64,000 bases of DNA from Sporosarcina luteola (GCF_023715585.1 NZ_JAMBOK010000001.1:1550001-1614000), one strand, 5' to 3'. Counted from the stretch's first letter, positions 51,802-60,842 are shown. The notes: generated by a model from the letters alone, not told the origin. Translations and numbers: made by a program.

Positions 51802-52902
51802 TCAACCACCCAGCTGAACATCTTCTTTAGTAATAAGCATCAACGTTTCTTTGTCAATATGCCCCGTCAACTTCGACAGCCTCTTCGACTGATTCAGCGT
51901 TATATCATCAAACAAATTCCGAACAAGACGACCATTTGAAAAGTAATCATCTTTTTCATTTACTTTCGTTTGCAACAAGTCACGAACCTTTTCAATAGCT
52001 TGTTCTTCAGCAACATAGTCATTTTGATTGCAGATGTAAGTAAATATCCGAACAAGTTCATCTAGTGAATAGTCACTAAACGTAATAAAAGTATTGAATC
52101 TAGACTTTAAACCCGGGTTAGATTCAAAGAACTGCTCCATCAGATTTGGATAACCAGCTACAATGACAACTAGGTCATCGCGATAATCTTCGAGAGCTTT
52201 TGTAAGCTCAGTCAGACTTTCTCTCCCATAACTATCGCTATGATCATTCTCTGTAATACTATAGGCCTCATCAATAAATAGGACTCCGCCTCTCGCACGA
52301 TTAATTAACCTTTTTACCTTGATCGCTGTTTGTCCTTGATACTCAGCAATTAAATCAGTCCTACTTGCTTCAATAAATTGCCCTTTACTTAATAATCCAA
52401 TAGCTTTATACATCCTGCCAACTATACGGGCAACTGTAGTTTTAGCTGTCCCGGGATTACCAAGAAACGCCATATGTAAAGTTTTGTTAGATTTCTTCAA
52501 TCCGTTTTTAACTCGTAATTGTTGTATTTGATTATAGTCGATCAAATCCCGGACCTGTTGCTTCACATTTTCGAGACCAACCAGTTCGTCTAATTGGTTT
52601 ATTAGTTCATCTAGCGAGAAATTTGACGACTCTTTTAATTCTTGAAAAATCCCATCAACCTTTGATGCTCCTAGATATTTGTATAGGATCTCAATAACTT
52701 TTTCTTGCTTTTGTTCCATCCTAGGCAAAGATTGTTTCTTCGTTAGGATCCCCAGATTTTTAATTAACTCTAAAACAGCCCTATCAATTTGTTCGTCAGT
52801 TATTTCTTGAACCAACTTTTCAAAATCAGTAGTTTGTCCTAAAGAATCATCTAGCAGCTTAACTTCTTTAAACAGTTGGCGTTTGTAGTTCTCTGAAATC
52901 AT
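51802..52902 (-). CDS. AAA+ ATPase, CbxX/CfxQ (SpoVK-like) type
   Basis: 366 residues. An N-terminal helical region (1-100) is followed by one AAA+ domain: LVGLENVKQQV, Walker A GNPGTAKT at 148-155, Walker B GGVLFIDEA at 205-213, sensor-1 AGYPNLM and the arginine finger GLKSRF at 264-269. Relatives (CbbX, SpoVK, EccA) remodel protein complexes. The ATG overlaps the stop of the coiled-coil gene by one base (TGATG), so it is made together with that protein. It is the last gene of a three-gene operon; it may act on the membrane partner as a remodelling motor. Confidence 0.9.
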   Translation of the reverse strand: MISENYKRQLFKEVKLLDDSLGQTTDFEKLVQEITDEQIDRAVLELIKNLGILTKKQSLPRMEQKQEKVIEILYKYLGASKVDGIFQELKESSNFSLDELINQLDELVGLENVKQQVRDLIDYNQIQQLRVKNGLKKSNKTLHMAFLGNPGTAKTTVARIVGRMYKAIGLLSKGQFIEASRTDLIAEYQGQTAIKVKRLINRARGGVLFIDEAYSITENDHSDSYGRESLTELTKALEDYRDDLVVIVAGYPNLMEQFFESNPGLKSRFNTFITFSDYSLDELVRIFTYICNQNDYVAEEQAIEKVRDLLQTKVNEKDDYFSNGRLVRNLFDDITLNQSKRLSKLTGHIDKETLMLITKEDVQLGG

Positions 52903-54053
52903 CAGAGCACCCCACTTACAATTAACATCACTAGAACACATATGATAGCGATGCTCGCAAATGAAATAATCTGAGTAACTTTTAACACTTTTGATAAACT
53001 TCCTGTCAACTGACGTAGTTCTGTAATCTCCTTTTTTGCACTTGCTAATTCAGAATCAACATAGGAAGAGATACTTTCTGTTTGTTGCTCGATTCCCACG
53101 TTGACTTCCTTAATGGTATTTTCAAAAATTGTTTTATTTTTTTCGACTTCGTTAATTGTCGAATCGAGTTTGGCATCCAACACAGTAATGTCCTGAATAA
53201 CTTTTTCAGATAAGGTTTGGATATCATCCTGAAATAATCGTTTTAAATCAACGAGCTTCTCTCCATAAATAGCAACTTTTTTATTTATAGTTTCAATAGT
53301 AGTCTTGTTTTCTGTACTTATTGCTTCAACTTTTGATATGTTTTCATTTTGATGTAAAACCAGTTGTTTAACTGCCTGGATTTGGTCATCATGGATTTCT
53401 TCCAGTTGATTCAAATTATCTTGAATAACTAACTGTGATGATAACAATGATTTCATTTCACCAGTGAGGTCAGCTGCTGTCTGTTCATGAGCTTCAACAA
53501 TTGTTTCAATTACGTTAACCTTGTCTTGTATTGTAGAAAAGACAGCGAAAATTTTATCAACATCACCTAAGTGTTCTATTCTCTCTATCTTTTCTTTGAA
53601 GTTTTTCAGAACTTGAATTACCTGTTTTTGTTGATTGATGATTTGTTTGATTTCGTCCTGGTTTGCTTGAACTCCTTCTATTCCCTTTATTGCTTGTGCA
53701 TTAGCTTGTTCAGCTGCTTTCAGCGATATCAAAATCCCCTGAATGTACTCTTTATCCAACGCAGAAAACGTATCGTAGATGGTATTAAACTCTTTGATTG
53801 TCCTAACAAGAACTTTATTCTGCTGAATCATTTTATCCTGAATACTTTCAGTCAGCCTATTTAAGTCACTGCCCTTAACGTCATAATCAAACCAACCAAA
53901 TAACCCGCCCGAATTCGGGACACAAGGCAACTCTGCTTCTTTAGGCAATTTCTTACTGAATGCTTTTAATGCATTTTTCTTTTTAGTGAAACCATCGCTT
54001 TTGGTCTTCATAACGACTGCCTGTTCATTCTCTCTCGTCTTTGTAGTTGTCAT
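52902..54053 (-). CDS. Tail-anchored coiled-coil membrane protein, unknown
   Basis: 383 residues. After a basic N-terminus comes a conserved-looking LPCVPNSGGLFGWFDYDV block, then long helices from about residue 60 to 355 with heptad-like repeats. One hydrophobic segment at the very C-terminus (about 358-381) would hold it in the membrane with the body in the cytoplasm. No enzyme motif. ATG at 54053 follows AAAGG by eight bases; it begins 12 bases after the HNH gene's stop. Long coiled coils with a tail anchor often act as sensors or scaffolds. Confidence 0.82.
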   Translation of the reverse strand: MTTTKTRENEQAVVMKTKSDGFTKKKNALKAFSKKLPKEAELPCVPNSGGLFGWFDYDVKGSDLNRLTESIQDKMIQQNKVLVRTIKEFNTIYDTFSALDKEYIQGILISLKAAEQANAQAIKGIEGVQANQDEIKQIINQQKQVIQVLKNFKEKIERIEHLGDVDKIFAVFSTIQDKVNVIETIVEAHEQTAADLTGEMKSLLSSQLVIQDNLNQLEEIHDDQIQAVKQLVLHQNENISKVEAISTENKTTIETINKKVAIYGEKLVDLKRLFQDDIQTLSEKVIQDITVLDAKLDSTINEVEKNKTIFENTIKEVNVGIEQQTESISSYVDSELASAKKEITELRQLTGSLSKVLKVTQIISFASIAIICVLVMLIVSGVL

Positions 54054-54064
54054 TTCCATCACCT

Positions 54065-55720
54065 TTACAGTAATTCTTCTAAATCATTTTGCATTTGAAC
54101 GAAATCACTCTTATTTCCGCTACTATTGTTCCGACTCGTGGAATTATTAGCATTAGTTTCATATATATTTTTAAGAGATTGTCGCATTATTTCTTTTGCA
54201 TAAGCGTGATTCTCCAAAATTCCGCTCATAACATTTTCTCTCGAAGCTTCTACATGATTTTCAGCTAAGTAAAGTTGGACATGTTGAAGATTCATAATCT
54301 CGTTTTTCTTATCGATAATTTGTCTGTCCTTTTCTTCTTTCAACTTTTTGGCGATAAACTTATCAATGAGATTCAAAACGATTGCACCGACTAAGCCAGC
54401 TACTAAACTTGAAAGAAATAAGCCGATCATATTAGCAAGAGTGCCAAGTAGCGGTAACTGAATTTGCATTCCAGGAACTGTTAGAAGGAATTTTTCAAAA
54501 ACTTCTCCTAAAGCGAGCGCACTGCCGCCAGCTATTCCAACTGTTATTATTTTTCCCACATGTGCTACCTTTACAGAAAACGGCTTGTCCTTATTCTTCT
54601 TATCACGAAGGTAATTAACTGCATCCATAACAGACGAGACCCCTTGTTTAATTAAACTTGCCAATTTCTTAAAGAGGCTTACAATAGGCCCGAAGATTTC
54701 AGATACAATTGTACCTATTAATGTAGAGACCCCCGTCTGAACAAAGCTGAGAATTTTGGAAATGAAGGCTTTTATCGATTCTTTCATTTCGGATAGAAAT
54801 CCATTAAACGACTTAGACTTTTCTTTTAAAAAACGGATTAGGCCATTCATTATTTCTTTCAACAAGGAAAAAAGTGCTGAGATGGCCATAGTTTTCAGAG
54901 CATCCTTCCCCGCCTTTTTCCCAACTTCCTTTGCTGCATTAACACGAATATCCTTATTAATTGCTTTTCTTGCTTCCTTATCAGCTTGCCTCATAAGTTT
55001 GTCATCAGCTGCAAGCTTATCGTTCAAACGTTTATCATTTTTTTCTTTTTGCAAACGTTTTTCAACGTCTGACATGTTTGATTCATCTACTTTTTTATTC
55101 GCCCTTTTATTTTGTTCAATAAGTGATTTCTCTCTAGTCTCGCGTGCATCAAGATAATCTTTGTTGCGCTTGGCACCTTTGCTTTTATTTAAAGATTCGT
55201 TTGTCGGCTTTAGATTTTCTTCTTTGTTGGCAAGGCCAGCTACATCTAAATTAGCTTGCTTCCTTCTTTGATTTACAAATAATTCTTTTCTGGCTACTAC
55301 ATGGTCTAAATTAGCTTTTTCATTAGGTCTTAAATTTTTCCCTGTATACTCATCCTTTAAATTCCCAGCTTGTTGTTGCTCCTTCATCGTCTTATTAGCA
55401 TCTTTGTATCGTTTATCTCTCATAACCGAATCAGCAATATCCTTATATTGCTCAGGATGCTCCCTGTCATATTTTTGAATCAATGTCTCATTCGTCATAT
55501 CGAGTCCAATTTGATTCCCAAACTGTTTCCAAACTTCATCCAAGACTACTTTTCCTAAAGAATCAGGATCTGATATCGTTGCTCTATCGTTTTCTAGGAG
55601 CTCCAAACTCGAAAAGCTTTCTTCCAACTGTTTTGATAAGAAACCTTCCACTTCTTCAAAATCAAATTCGGTTTCAAGAGTGTCAATTTCCATACTTTGA
55701 AGTGCATTTTTATTAGCCAT
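54065..55720 (-). CDS. HNH-like nuclease fused to a polytopic membrane region
   Basis: 551 residues. Residues 115-185 show an HNH-like pattern: DEYTGKNL, then ANLDHVVARKEL (Asp139-His140), then NLKPTNESLNKSKG (Asn174, Asn178, Lys179). The usual zinc Cys residues are absent, as in some HNH groups. Residues 190-275 are a Lys/Glu/Asp-rich charged helix. From about 275 the chain is amphipathic, and clear membrane segments lie at about 390-410 and 425-460. The C-terminus is polar. ATG at 55720 has GGAGGGAC upstream. It is the first gene of the operon with the coiled-coil and AAA+ genes. An effector that is released or activated at the membrane would fit, but this is inference. Confidence 0.72.
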   Translation of the reverse strand: MANKNALQSMEIDTLETEFDFEEVEGFLSKQLEESFSSLELLENDRATISDPDSLGKVVLDEVWKQFGNQIGLDMTNETLIQKYDREHPEQYKDIADSVMRDKRYKDANKTMKEQQQAGNLKDEYTGKNLRPNEKANLDHVVARKELFVNQRRKQANLDVAGLANKEENLKPTNESLNKSKGAKRNKDYLDARETREKSLIEQNKRANKKVDESNMSDVEKRLQKEKNDKRLNDKLAADDKLMRQADKEARKAINKDIRVNAAKEVGKKAGKDALKTMAISALFSLLKEIMNGLIRFLKEKSKSFNGFLSEMKESIKAFISKILSFVQTGVSTLIGTIVSEIFGPIVSLFKKLASLIKQGVSSVMDAVNYLRDKKNKDKPFSVKVAHVGKIITVGIAGGSALALGEVFEKFLLTVPGMQIQLPLLGTLANMIGLFLSSLVAGLVGAIVLNLIDKFIAKKLKEEKDRQIIDKKNEIMNLQHVQLYLAENHVEASRENVMSGILENHAYAKEIMRQSLKNIYETNANNSTSRNNSSGNKSDFVQMQNDLEELL

Positions 55721-56040
55721 AGTTCTCAGTCCCTCCAAATAAATTCTTAGTAAGTTCAACAAGAACGTCGGTCACAATACCACTATTTATCTTTCAGCTT
55801 AATTTTAGGGATATATTTCTCTCCACCCCATTGACACATGTTTTCGAACACCCATTTGTGTATATAGTAAATCTTGACCATTCCTATTATACTACTAAAA
55901 CCAATAACTTTTACTAGGCTCTTTTTCTTTTACATCGATCCTCAATGCGACTGACTTCCTTTTCGTTACGAGCTAAAGTTCCCACTGGCCATGAGCCCCC
56001 TATGGTAAACTAATAAAAAACATACAGGGAGACGATACAA

Positions 56041-56472
56041 TTGAATATCAACTTCACAGAAAAGCAATTCAAAGCACTGCTCGATCTCGCCTTCTTAGGA
56101 GAATGGATGGCGAACTCAACCCGTTCCCATGATGATCGATTCGCCGACTATGATGAGCTGTTCCAATACATCTGCTCTCATGCGAAAGACATGGGATGCG
56201 CGGACATTGTCCCCTATGACCATGAAGTAAATGGCTATTACCCAACACAAGAGTATGAAGAGCAGCTACACGCAATCATTGATGACAATGATGACCATGT
56301 GTTCTGGGAAAAGCTGTCCGCGAACCTGGCCAAAAGGGATCTTGACCGGGAAGGAGGAACGTTTGAATCACTGGACGATCGTTTCCGCAGATTGTTGGAG
56401 ATTGAAGAGAAATACGAAACCGAATTCGAAGATAACGGCTTGGCAAATGTAGTGATTAAAGAAGACAAATGA
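56041..56472 (+). CDS. Small acidic protein, unknown (conserved Bacillales type)
   Basis: 143 residues, acidic, no membrane segments. The N-terminal part MNINFTEKQFKALLDLAFLG looks like a short helix bundle, and WMANSTRSHDDRFADYDELF is a recognisable conserved stretch, but I cannot name the family. TTG at 56041 follows AGGGAGACG. Its 5' third and upstream leader are duplicated at 51501-51692. It is followed by a terminator that is shared with the convergent protease gene. Confidence 0.82.
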   Translation: MNINFTEKQFKALLDLAFLGEWMANSTRSHDDRFADYDELFQYICSHAKDMGCADIVPYDHEVNGYYPTQEYEEQLHAIIDDNDDHVFWEKLSANLAKRDLDREGGTFESLDDRFRRLLEIEEKYETEFEDNGLANVVIKEDK

Positions 56473-56477
56473 ACAAA

Positions 56478-56518
56478 GCAACAGGCACCCGCAATATTTA
56501 TGGGTGCCTGTTGCTTTT
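56478..56518. terminator. Bidirectional terminator
   Basis: AGCAACAGGCACCC pairs with GGGTGCCTGTTGCTTTT. It contains the GGTGCCTGT core of the dispersed element but none of the rest, so the likeness may be chance. It serves the genes at 56041 and 56547. Confidence 0.9.
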
Positions 56519-56546
56519 CATCTCTATTCTATATAGGTAACCCACA

Positions 56547-57896
56547 TCACCTATTATTCACATCACGAATTCGATAAGTACCATCCGTGTGAATAACCAC
56601 TTCATAATTCTTCTCTTTCTCATAATACTTCTCTTGCCCCGCTTTATTGCGGAAGTTTAACGTTTCGTATGTGCTAACAAGCGCATAATCATCGTAGATC
56701 GTCACTCCGGTTACCGTATTTTCAATAAAGTCGAAGTGCATATCCTCACCGGCTATCTCAGCAAAGTAATCCACAAATTCTTTATGTGCACTGCCGCCCG
56801 GCAATAGATAGGGCTCGATCTCGTAAAAGTTTTCGTTAGACAAGGCATCCTCGTAAACTGTCCGGAACTCCAGAATGAAATCCTGCAGCCATTCCTCATA
56901 AAAGTAGGCATCCCCCTCGTACCCTTCAAACTCCTCCTCATGAGTGTCATTATCACTGGAGTCATTATTGTAGGGAATTGAGGACCCGAAGTCGTCGTAC
57001 ACACCAAAAATCGATGCGACCTGATGAGCACTCATCGGACTTTTTATCCATCCATCGAGTAAATGTGTCATCGTGTACAAAGGAATGGAGAATCCAAAAC
57101 GTCTGTTATCTGTCAGCAGGAGTGAATTGATGCCAATCACTTTGCCAGATTTTGCGTCAATCAAAGGCCCCCCACTGCTGCCTTGTTCGATCTGTACATC
57201 GACCTGATACGCTTTTTCATAGACGAAATCCTTTTGGATGTCTCGGCCTGTACCCGTCAAATAACCGACAGAAGCGGAGTTTTCGAATCCATTCGGGCTG
57301 CCTAAAGCGATAACTTCGGTGCCGACTTTTGTTTCATTGACTTCTGTCTTGAGCGGATTGAGATCCTTATACGCATCAGACTGGATGAGTGCAATATCAT
57401 ATGTATCAGAAATCCCGATCACTTTCCCGGGTGCTTCCCTGCCGACCGAATTCCTCACGTTTACATCAGTATAGCCCAATACGACATGAGCGTTCGTGAC
57501 AATATAACCGCCTTTGGCATAAAGAAAACCTGAGCCAAAACCATCCACCATCTCAATGGTGAATACACGCGGCAACGTTTCCTCGATAAGCTCTGTTTTC
57601 TCTTTTTCGATCGGCTTGTTTTTTTCAGGACGTTCCATAACTTCACGCACAATGACAGGAGCCGGCTGTTTGACAGGCTCTTCTTTTGGCTTTTCATCTG
57701 CAAGCATCGACGGATTCACGGCTTCTTGTTGATTGATTTGAATGAATGCATACCCGACACCGCCAAGCACACAGAGGCAGACAAAAATGACCAGCAGCAT
57801 CCAGACTGTATGGCTCTTCTTCTGCATCGGCTTACCGCAACTCCCGCAAAAATTAACATCCGTGGCATTTTTAAACCCGCAACCCGGACAAAACAT
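56547..57896 (-). CDS. Zinc-ribbon, membrane-anchored trypsin-like serine protease
   Basis: 449 residues. Zinc ribbon at 2-20 (CPGCGFKNATDVNFCGSCG), membrane segment about 30-52, acidic/Pro linker, then a trypsin-like domain (about 110-310) with His137 in TNAHVV, Asp167 in DTYDIAL and Ser241 in GSSGGPL. There is no PDZ domain. The C-terminal third (about 335-449) is an NTF2-like, TcaA-tail type domain. The protease would face outside and act in envelope protein quality control or signalling. ATG at 57896 follows AGAAGG. This ribbon-protease-NTF2 layout is unlike HtrA. Confidence 0.88.
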   Translation of the reverse strand: MFCPGCGFKNATDVNFCGSCGKPMQKKSHTVWMLLVIFVCLCVLGGVGYAFIQINQQEAVNPSMLADEKPKEEPVKQPAPVIVREVMERPEKNKPIEKEKTELIEETLPRVFTIEMVDGFGSGFLYAKGGYIVTNAHVVLGYTDVNVRNSVGREAPGKVIGISDTYDIALIQSDAYKDLNPLKTEVNETKVGTEVIALGSPNGFENSASVGYLTGTGRDIQKDFVYEKAYQVDVQIEQGSSGGPLIDAKSGKVIGINSLLLTDNRRFGFSIPLYTMTHLLDGWIKSPMSAHQVASIFGVYDDFGSSIPYNNDSSDNDTHEEEFEGYEGDAYFYEEWLQDFILEFRTVYEDALSNENFYEIEPYLLPGGSAHKEFVDYFAEIAGEDMHFDFIENTVTGVTIYDDYALVSTYETLNFRNKAGQEKYYEKEKNYEVVIHTDGTYRIRDVNNR

Positions 57897-58098
57897 GGAA
57901 GCACCTTCTCTCAATGTTTTATCCTTTATATCGGTCTAATTAATCAGTTCTAAAGTCTCTCAAACAATATGTATTGGTTGAATCGCGGCAAGGAAACGCC
58001 TCTCCCCCATTGGTAATTCCCGCAAAACTAGCCGTCGATTCTTCGGAATTCAACTGAGGAGATCTCTCTATTGAGTTCCAGTCTTTAATAAAATAAAA

Positions 58099-58136
58099 GA
58101 AAGGAGATATACCATTACAAAATGGTATCTCCTTTC
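58099..58136. terminator. Terminator after cstA
   Basis: GAAAGGAGATATACCATT pairs with AATGGTATCTCCTTTC. It lies about 40 bases past the cstA stop. Confidence 0.9.
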
Positions 58137-58176
58137 CAAATGATAAACGTGTTTTCAAAAGTCTTTCAACCCGCCA

Positions 58177-59622
58177 CTATCCTACTTTAAGATCTAAATC
58201 CTTATAGTTGCCAGCTGTTCTATGCTTAATAAGCTGCCTTACAAACCAAGCGAGTACAGCCAACCAAATCACCGATCCTAACGCCAGAGAAATACCATAA
58301 TCCAAGTTGAAGCCTTCCGGTGCATAGAAGAAATACGTACTGACCACCGCTGTCATGAATAATGCCGGAATGCTGCAGACCCAATGGAACTTGTTGTTTT
58401 CTACAAGGTACATAGTGGCGGTCCATAACATAACCGCAGCAACGATTTGGTTCGTTCCGCCGACATAACGCCAGAGGAAGCTATAATCAATCGTCGTTAG
58501 AAATAGCGTGATTCCTGCCACCGGAATGATAAGAAAAGCTAGTTTCCCTTTCCCGTTGAAATCCTTCTTCGTCAGCTGCGTCAATAATTCGGCAAGCATC
58601 ATTCTGGAGGAGCGCAATGCCGTATCGCCGGTCGTAATGGGCAGAATAACAATCCCTAAAATTGCAATGAACCCGCCAAATGCACCAAGCGTTGTCAGGC
58701 TGATCTCATTCACGATTGCAGCTGGACCTCCCGCTGCCAGTGCTGTTTGCAATGCACCGGTACTGCCAAAAAAGGTCATCCCTGCAGCTGCCCAGATCAT
58801 TGCAATAATCCCTTCGCCAATCATCGCCCCATAGAACACTTTCCTACCTTCGCTTTCCTTTTTTAAAGTGCGAGCTAAAATTGGACTTTGCGTGCTGTGA
58901 AATCCTGAAATCGCCCCGCAAGAGATGGTTACCATTAGCAATGGCCAGATAGGCATTTCGCCAGGGTGTAAATTACTGAATGTTAAATTGGGGATGGATT
59001 GCTCAAAAAAGAATAACCCAATACCGATCGACACTGCCATGAAGATTAAGATAGCCCCAAAAATAGGGTACACTCTTCCGATCACCTTATTAATCGGCAG
59101 AACCGCCGCTAGTATAAAGTACGCAAAAATGATAACTAACCAAGTCGTAAAGTTAATTGGCGTTATTTCCGTAAGCAGCTGGGCAGGTGCTGAAGTAAAT
59201 GCTGCCGCCACCAAAACCATCAAAACAATCGAGACGATCGTGATAAGGAATTTCATTTTACCGCCTAAGTATTTTCCGACCAGTGTTGGAAATTGAGCGC
59301 CATTATGTCGAAGCGACAACATACCCGAAAAGTAATCATGGACCGCCCCGGCAAAGATACTGCCGATAACAATCCATATAAATGCGACCGGACCGTAAAG
59401 CGCACCCATGATCGCACCAAAGATCGGGCCGGTTCCAGCGATATTCAAAAGCTGAATTAAACTCGCTTTCCACCAACTCATCGGAATGTAATCAAGACCA
59501 TCGTTGTTTGTATAGGCAGGTGTCGCATTCTGGTCATTGATGCCGAAAATTCGTTCAATCACCTTCCCATAAACGATATATCCAACAATCAATAACAAAA
59601 TGGATAGAATAAAAGTAATCAT
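58177..59622 (-). CDS. cstA: CstA-family carbon starvation / peptide-pyruvate transporter
   Basis: 481 residues, multi-pass (about 13 segments). Typical features: IQLLNIAGTGPIFGAIMGALYGP, DYFSGMLSLRHNGAQFP, SCGAISGFHSTQSPILARTL and TGDTALRSSRM. CstA proteins bring in pyruvate or peptides in carbon-starved cells. It is shorter than the E. coli protein (about 700), lacking the C-terminal extension. ATG at 59622 follows GGGAGGG. Stands alone. Confidence 0.93.
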   Translation of the reverse strand: MITFILSILLLIVGYIVYGKVIERIFGINDQNATPAYTNNDGLDYIPMSWWKASLIQLLNIAGTGPIFGAIMGALYGPVAFIWIVIGSIFAGAVHDYFSGMLSLRHNGAQFPTLVGKYLGGKMKFLITIVSIVLMVLVAAAFTSAPAQLLTEITPINFTTWLVIIFAYFILAAVLPINKVIGRVYPIFGAILIFMAVSIGIGLFFFEQSIPNLTFSNLHPGEMPIWPLLMVTISCGAISGFHSTQSPILARTLKKESEGRKVFYGAMIGEGIIAMIWAAAGMTFFGSTGALQTALAAGGPAAIVNEISLTTLGAFGGFIAILGIVILPITTGDTALRSSRMMLAELLTQLTKKDFNGKGKLAFLIIPVAGITLFLTTIDYSFLWRYVGGTNQIVAAVMLWTATMYLVENNKFHWVCSIPALFMTAVVSTYFFYAPEGFNLDYGISLALGSVIWLAVLAWFVRQLIKHRTAGNYKDLDLKVG

Positions 59623-59908
59623 CGCTGAACCCTCCCTTTTTTTCTGAATTTAAGAACAATGATATAACGAAAAGGGAGAACAATCAATACCTTAATTCAA
59701 TGTTTTTCGACAAATTAAAACATTTTTCATACTTAAAAGAGGAGTGGAAGTCCAGCAATTTCTTGTGAAGCTGACTTCCCCCCTCCCTGCATAAGCTCTT
59801 ACTTATCAAACTTCCTGTAATTTCGATCCTTTCCTTTCTTGCGAATGAAAAAGCCCGTCTTCGATTCAGTTTTCCCTCCAGGCGTCGTCTGCCTCTCAAT
59901 CTTATATC
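59623..59908. other. Intergenic region, no gene seen
   Basis: The AT-rich promoter side of cstA, then a region with an imperfect hairpin GGAAGTCCAGC...GCTGACTTCC near 59746-59779. The short minus-strand frame here has no ribosome site and looks spurious. Confidence 0.4.
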
Positions 59909-60346
59909 TTAGCTTGAAAGTACGAGTATATCTCTCGTCAAATGAATAAAACTCGTATCAAGGATGATTGTGGTACCGTTGGTAAAAACGATTTCCGTCT
60001 GTTTTTTATCGATCGCTTTGTAATCCTGAATGTGGTCCGCAGCAATCCAGACGCAATCCTCCCTCACCGGCGACATATGTGGAAACCAATATAGACTCTG
60101 CGTCAAATTCAGCACAATAGGGGCCATGGATATTTCCCCTAGCAGCGTCCGTGACCCATCATTCGCGCCTCTCAGACTGGAACCGTATCGGCGAAGGCTA
60201 TGATCGATCAGTTTTGTCGGCTCGATATTCACTTTAAACAACTGCGACTTTTCCATAACAACCGATAGCAATCGGCCGTTCTCGTCAAACTCCGGCAAAA
60301 TGATGCTTGTCTCATTGTTCACTACATACTCTTCTCTCATTTCCAT
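59909..60346 (-). CDS. comK: ComK-family competence regulator, short form
   Basis: 145 residues against about 190 for B. subtilis ComK. The family core is present: IDHSLRRYGSSLRGAND (compare the ComK RSCRFFGSS block), PIVLNLTQSLYWFPHMSP and CVWIAADHIQDYKA, then the beta-rich end. The C-terminal part that carries the MecA-binding FMLYPK region is absent, so turnover by MecA/ClpC may differ. ATG at 60346 follows AAGGGGG. ComK activates DNA-uptake genes by binding AAAA-N5-TTTT boxes. Its leader holds a small ORF and a terminator, and a sigma-factor gene lies next upstream. Confidence 0.85.
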   Translation of the reverse strand: MEMREEYVVNNETSIILPEFDENGRLLSVVMEKSQLFKVNIEPTKLIDHSLRRYGSSLRGANDGSRTLLGEISMAPIVLNLTQSLYWFPHMSPVREDCVWIAADHIQDYKAIDKKQTEIVFTNGTTIILDTSFIHLTRDILVLSS

Positions 60347-60372
60347 GTTAAATTCCCCCTTTTTAAGTTCCG

Positions 60373-60411
60373 AAAAAAGGAGTATACTGACCCTATAGGT
60401 CGGTACACTCC
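60373..60411 (-). terminator. Terminator/attenuator in the comK leader
   Basis: On the minus strand GGAGTGTACCGACC pairs with GGGTCAGTATACTCC followed by TTTTTT, 27 bases before the comK start. The stop codon of the 58-aa frame lies in the loop. Such a site would stop most transcripts entering comK from upstream unless translation or another factor interferes. Just upstream is a second strong stem CCCCGAGTG...CACTCGAGG (60423-60458). Confidence 0.82.
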
Positions 60412-60569
60412 GGCCAGCTAGTCCTCGAGTGGGTCTCCGCAGACTCAGACACTCGGGGATTTTCCATTTCACTTCGATTGCCTCCAAAAAGCAACAACCA
60501 TTCCTCCACTGCCAGTCCATAGGATTCACAATCATTGTGTTGTTCAATAAGCGCTTCTATTAGTGCCAT
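60393..60569 (-). CDS. 58-aa small ORF upstream of comK
   Basis: ATG at 60569 with AGGGGAC directly upstream (close spacing). The peptide starts MALIEALIEQHNDCESYGL and goes on AVEEWLLLFGGNRSEMENP, an amphipathic, acidic helix pattern like a real small protein; the second half is low in structure. The stop falls in the loop of the terminator ahead of comK. No known family. It could be a regulator, a leader peptide for attenuation, or a remnant. Confidence 0.5.
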   Translation of the reverse strand: MALIEALIEQHNDCESYGLAVEEWLLLFGGNRSEMENPRVSESAETHSRTSWPECTDL

Positions 60570-60842
60570 GTCCCCTGATATTCATACATTCAGCAGCTTA
60601 CAATACCCAATATGTACATGCGAATCAAAAATATTCTATTTGTCGGCGGTCGTAGTGGAATGATTTATGGAGTCTAAATGCTAGCATATATAGTTCTTTA
60701 CTACTAAATTTGAGTGTAGGAAAATACACCCCCTTTAAACATTGTTTTTATTATAATACAAGTATTATTAATAGTCTACCAAATATAAGAATATTTTAAA
60801 TCTTTTAGTATTTTTTATGTTATTTTCCACAAAAACAGTTTT

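Noticed and set aside
56478..56518. Another copy of the GGTGCCTGTGCA element
   Set aside because: Only the short core GGGTGCCTGT is shared and it forms a plain terminator stem; no family arms.
59684..59899. A 71-codon basic frame upstream of cstA
   Set aside because: No ribosome site and low-complexity basic sequence; likely chance.
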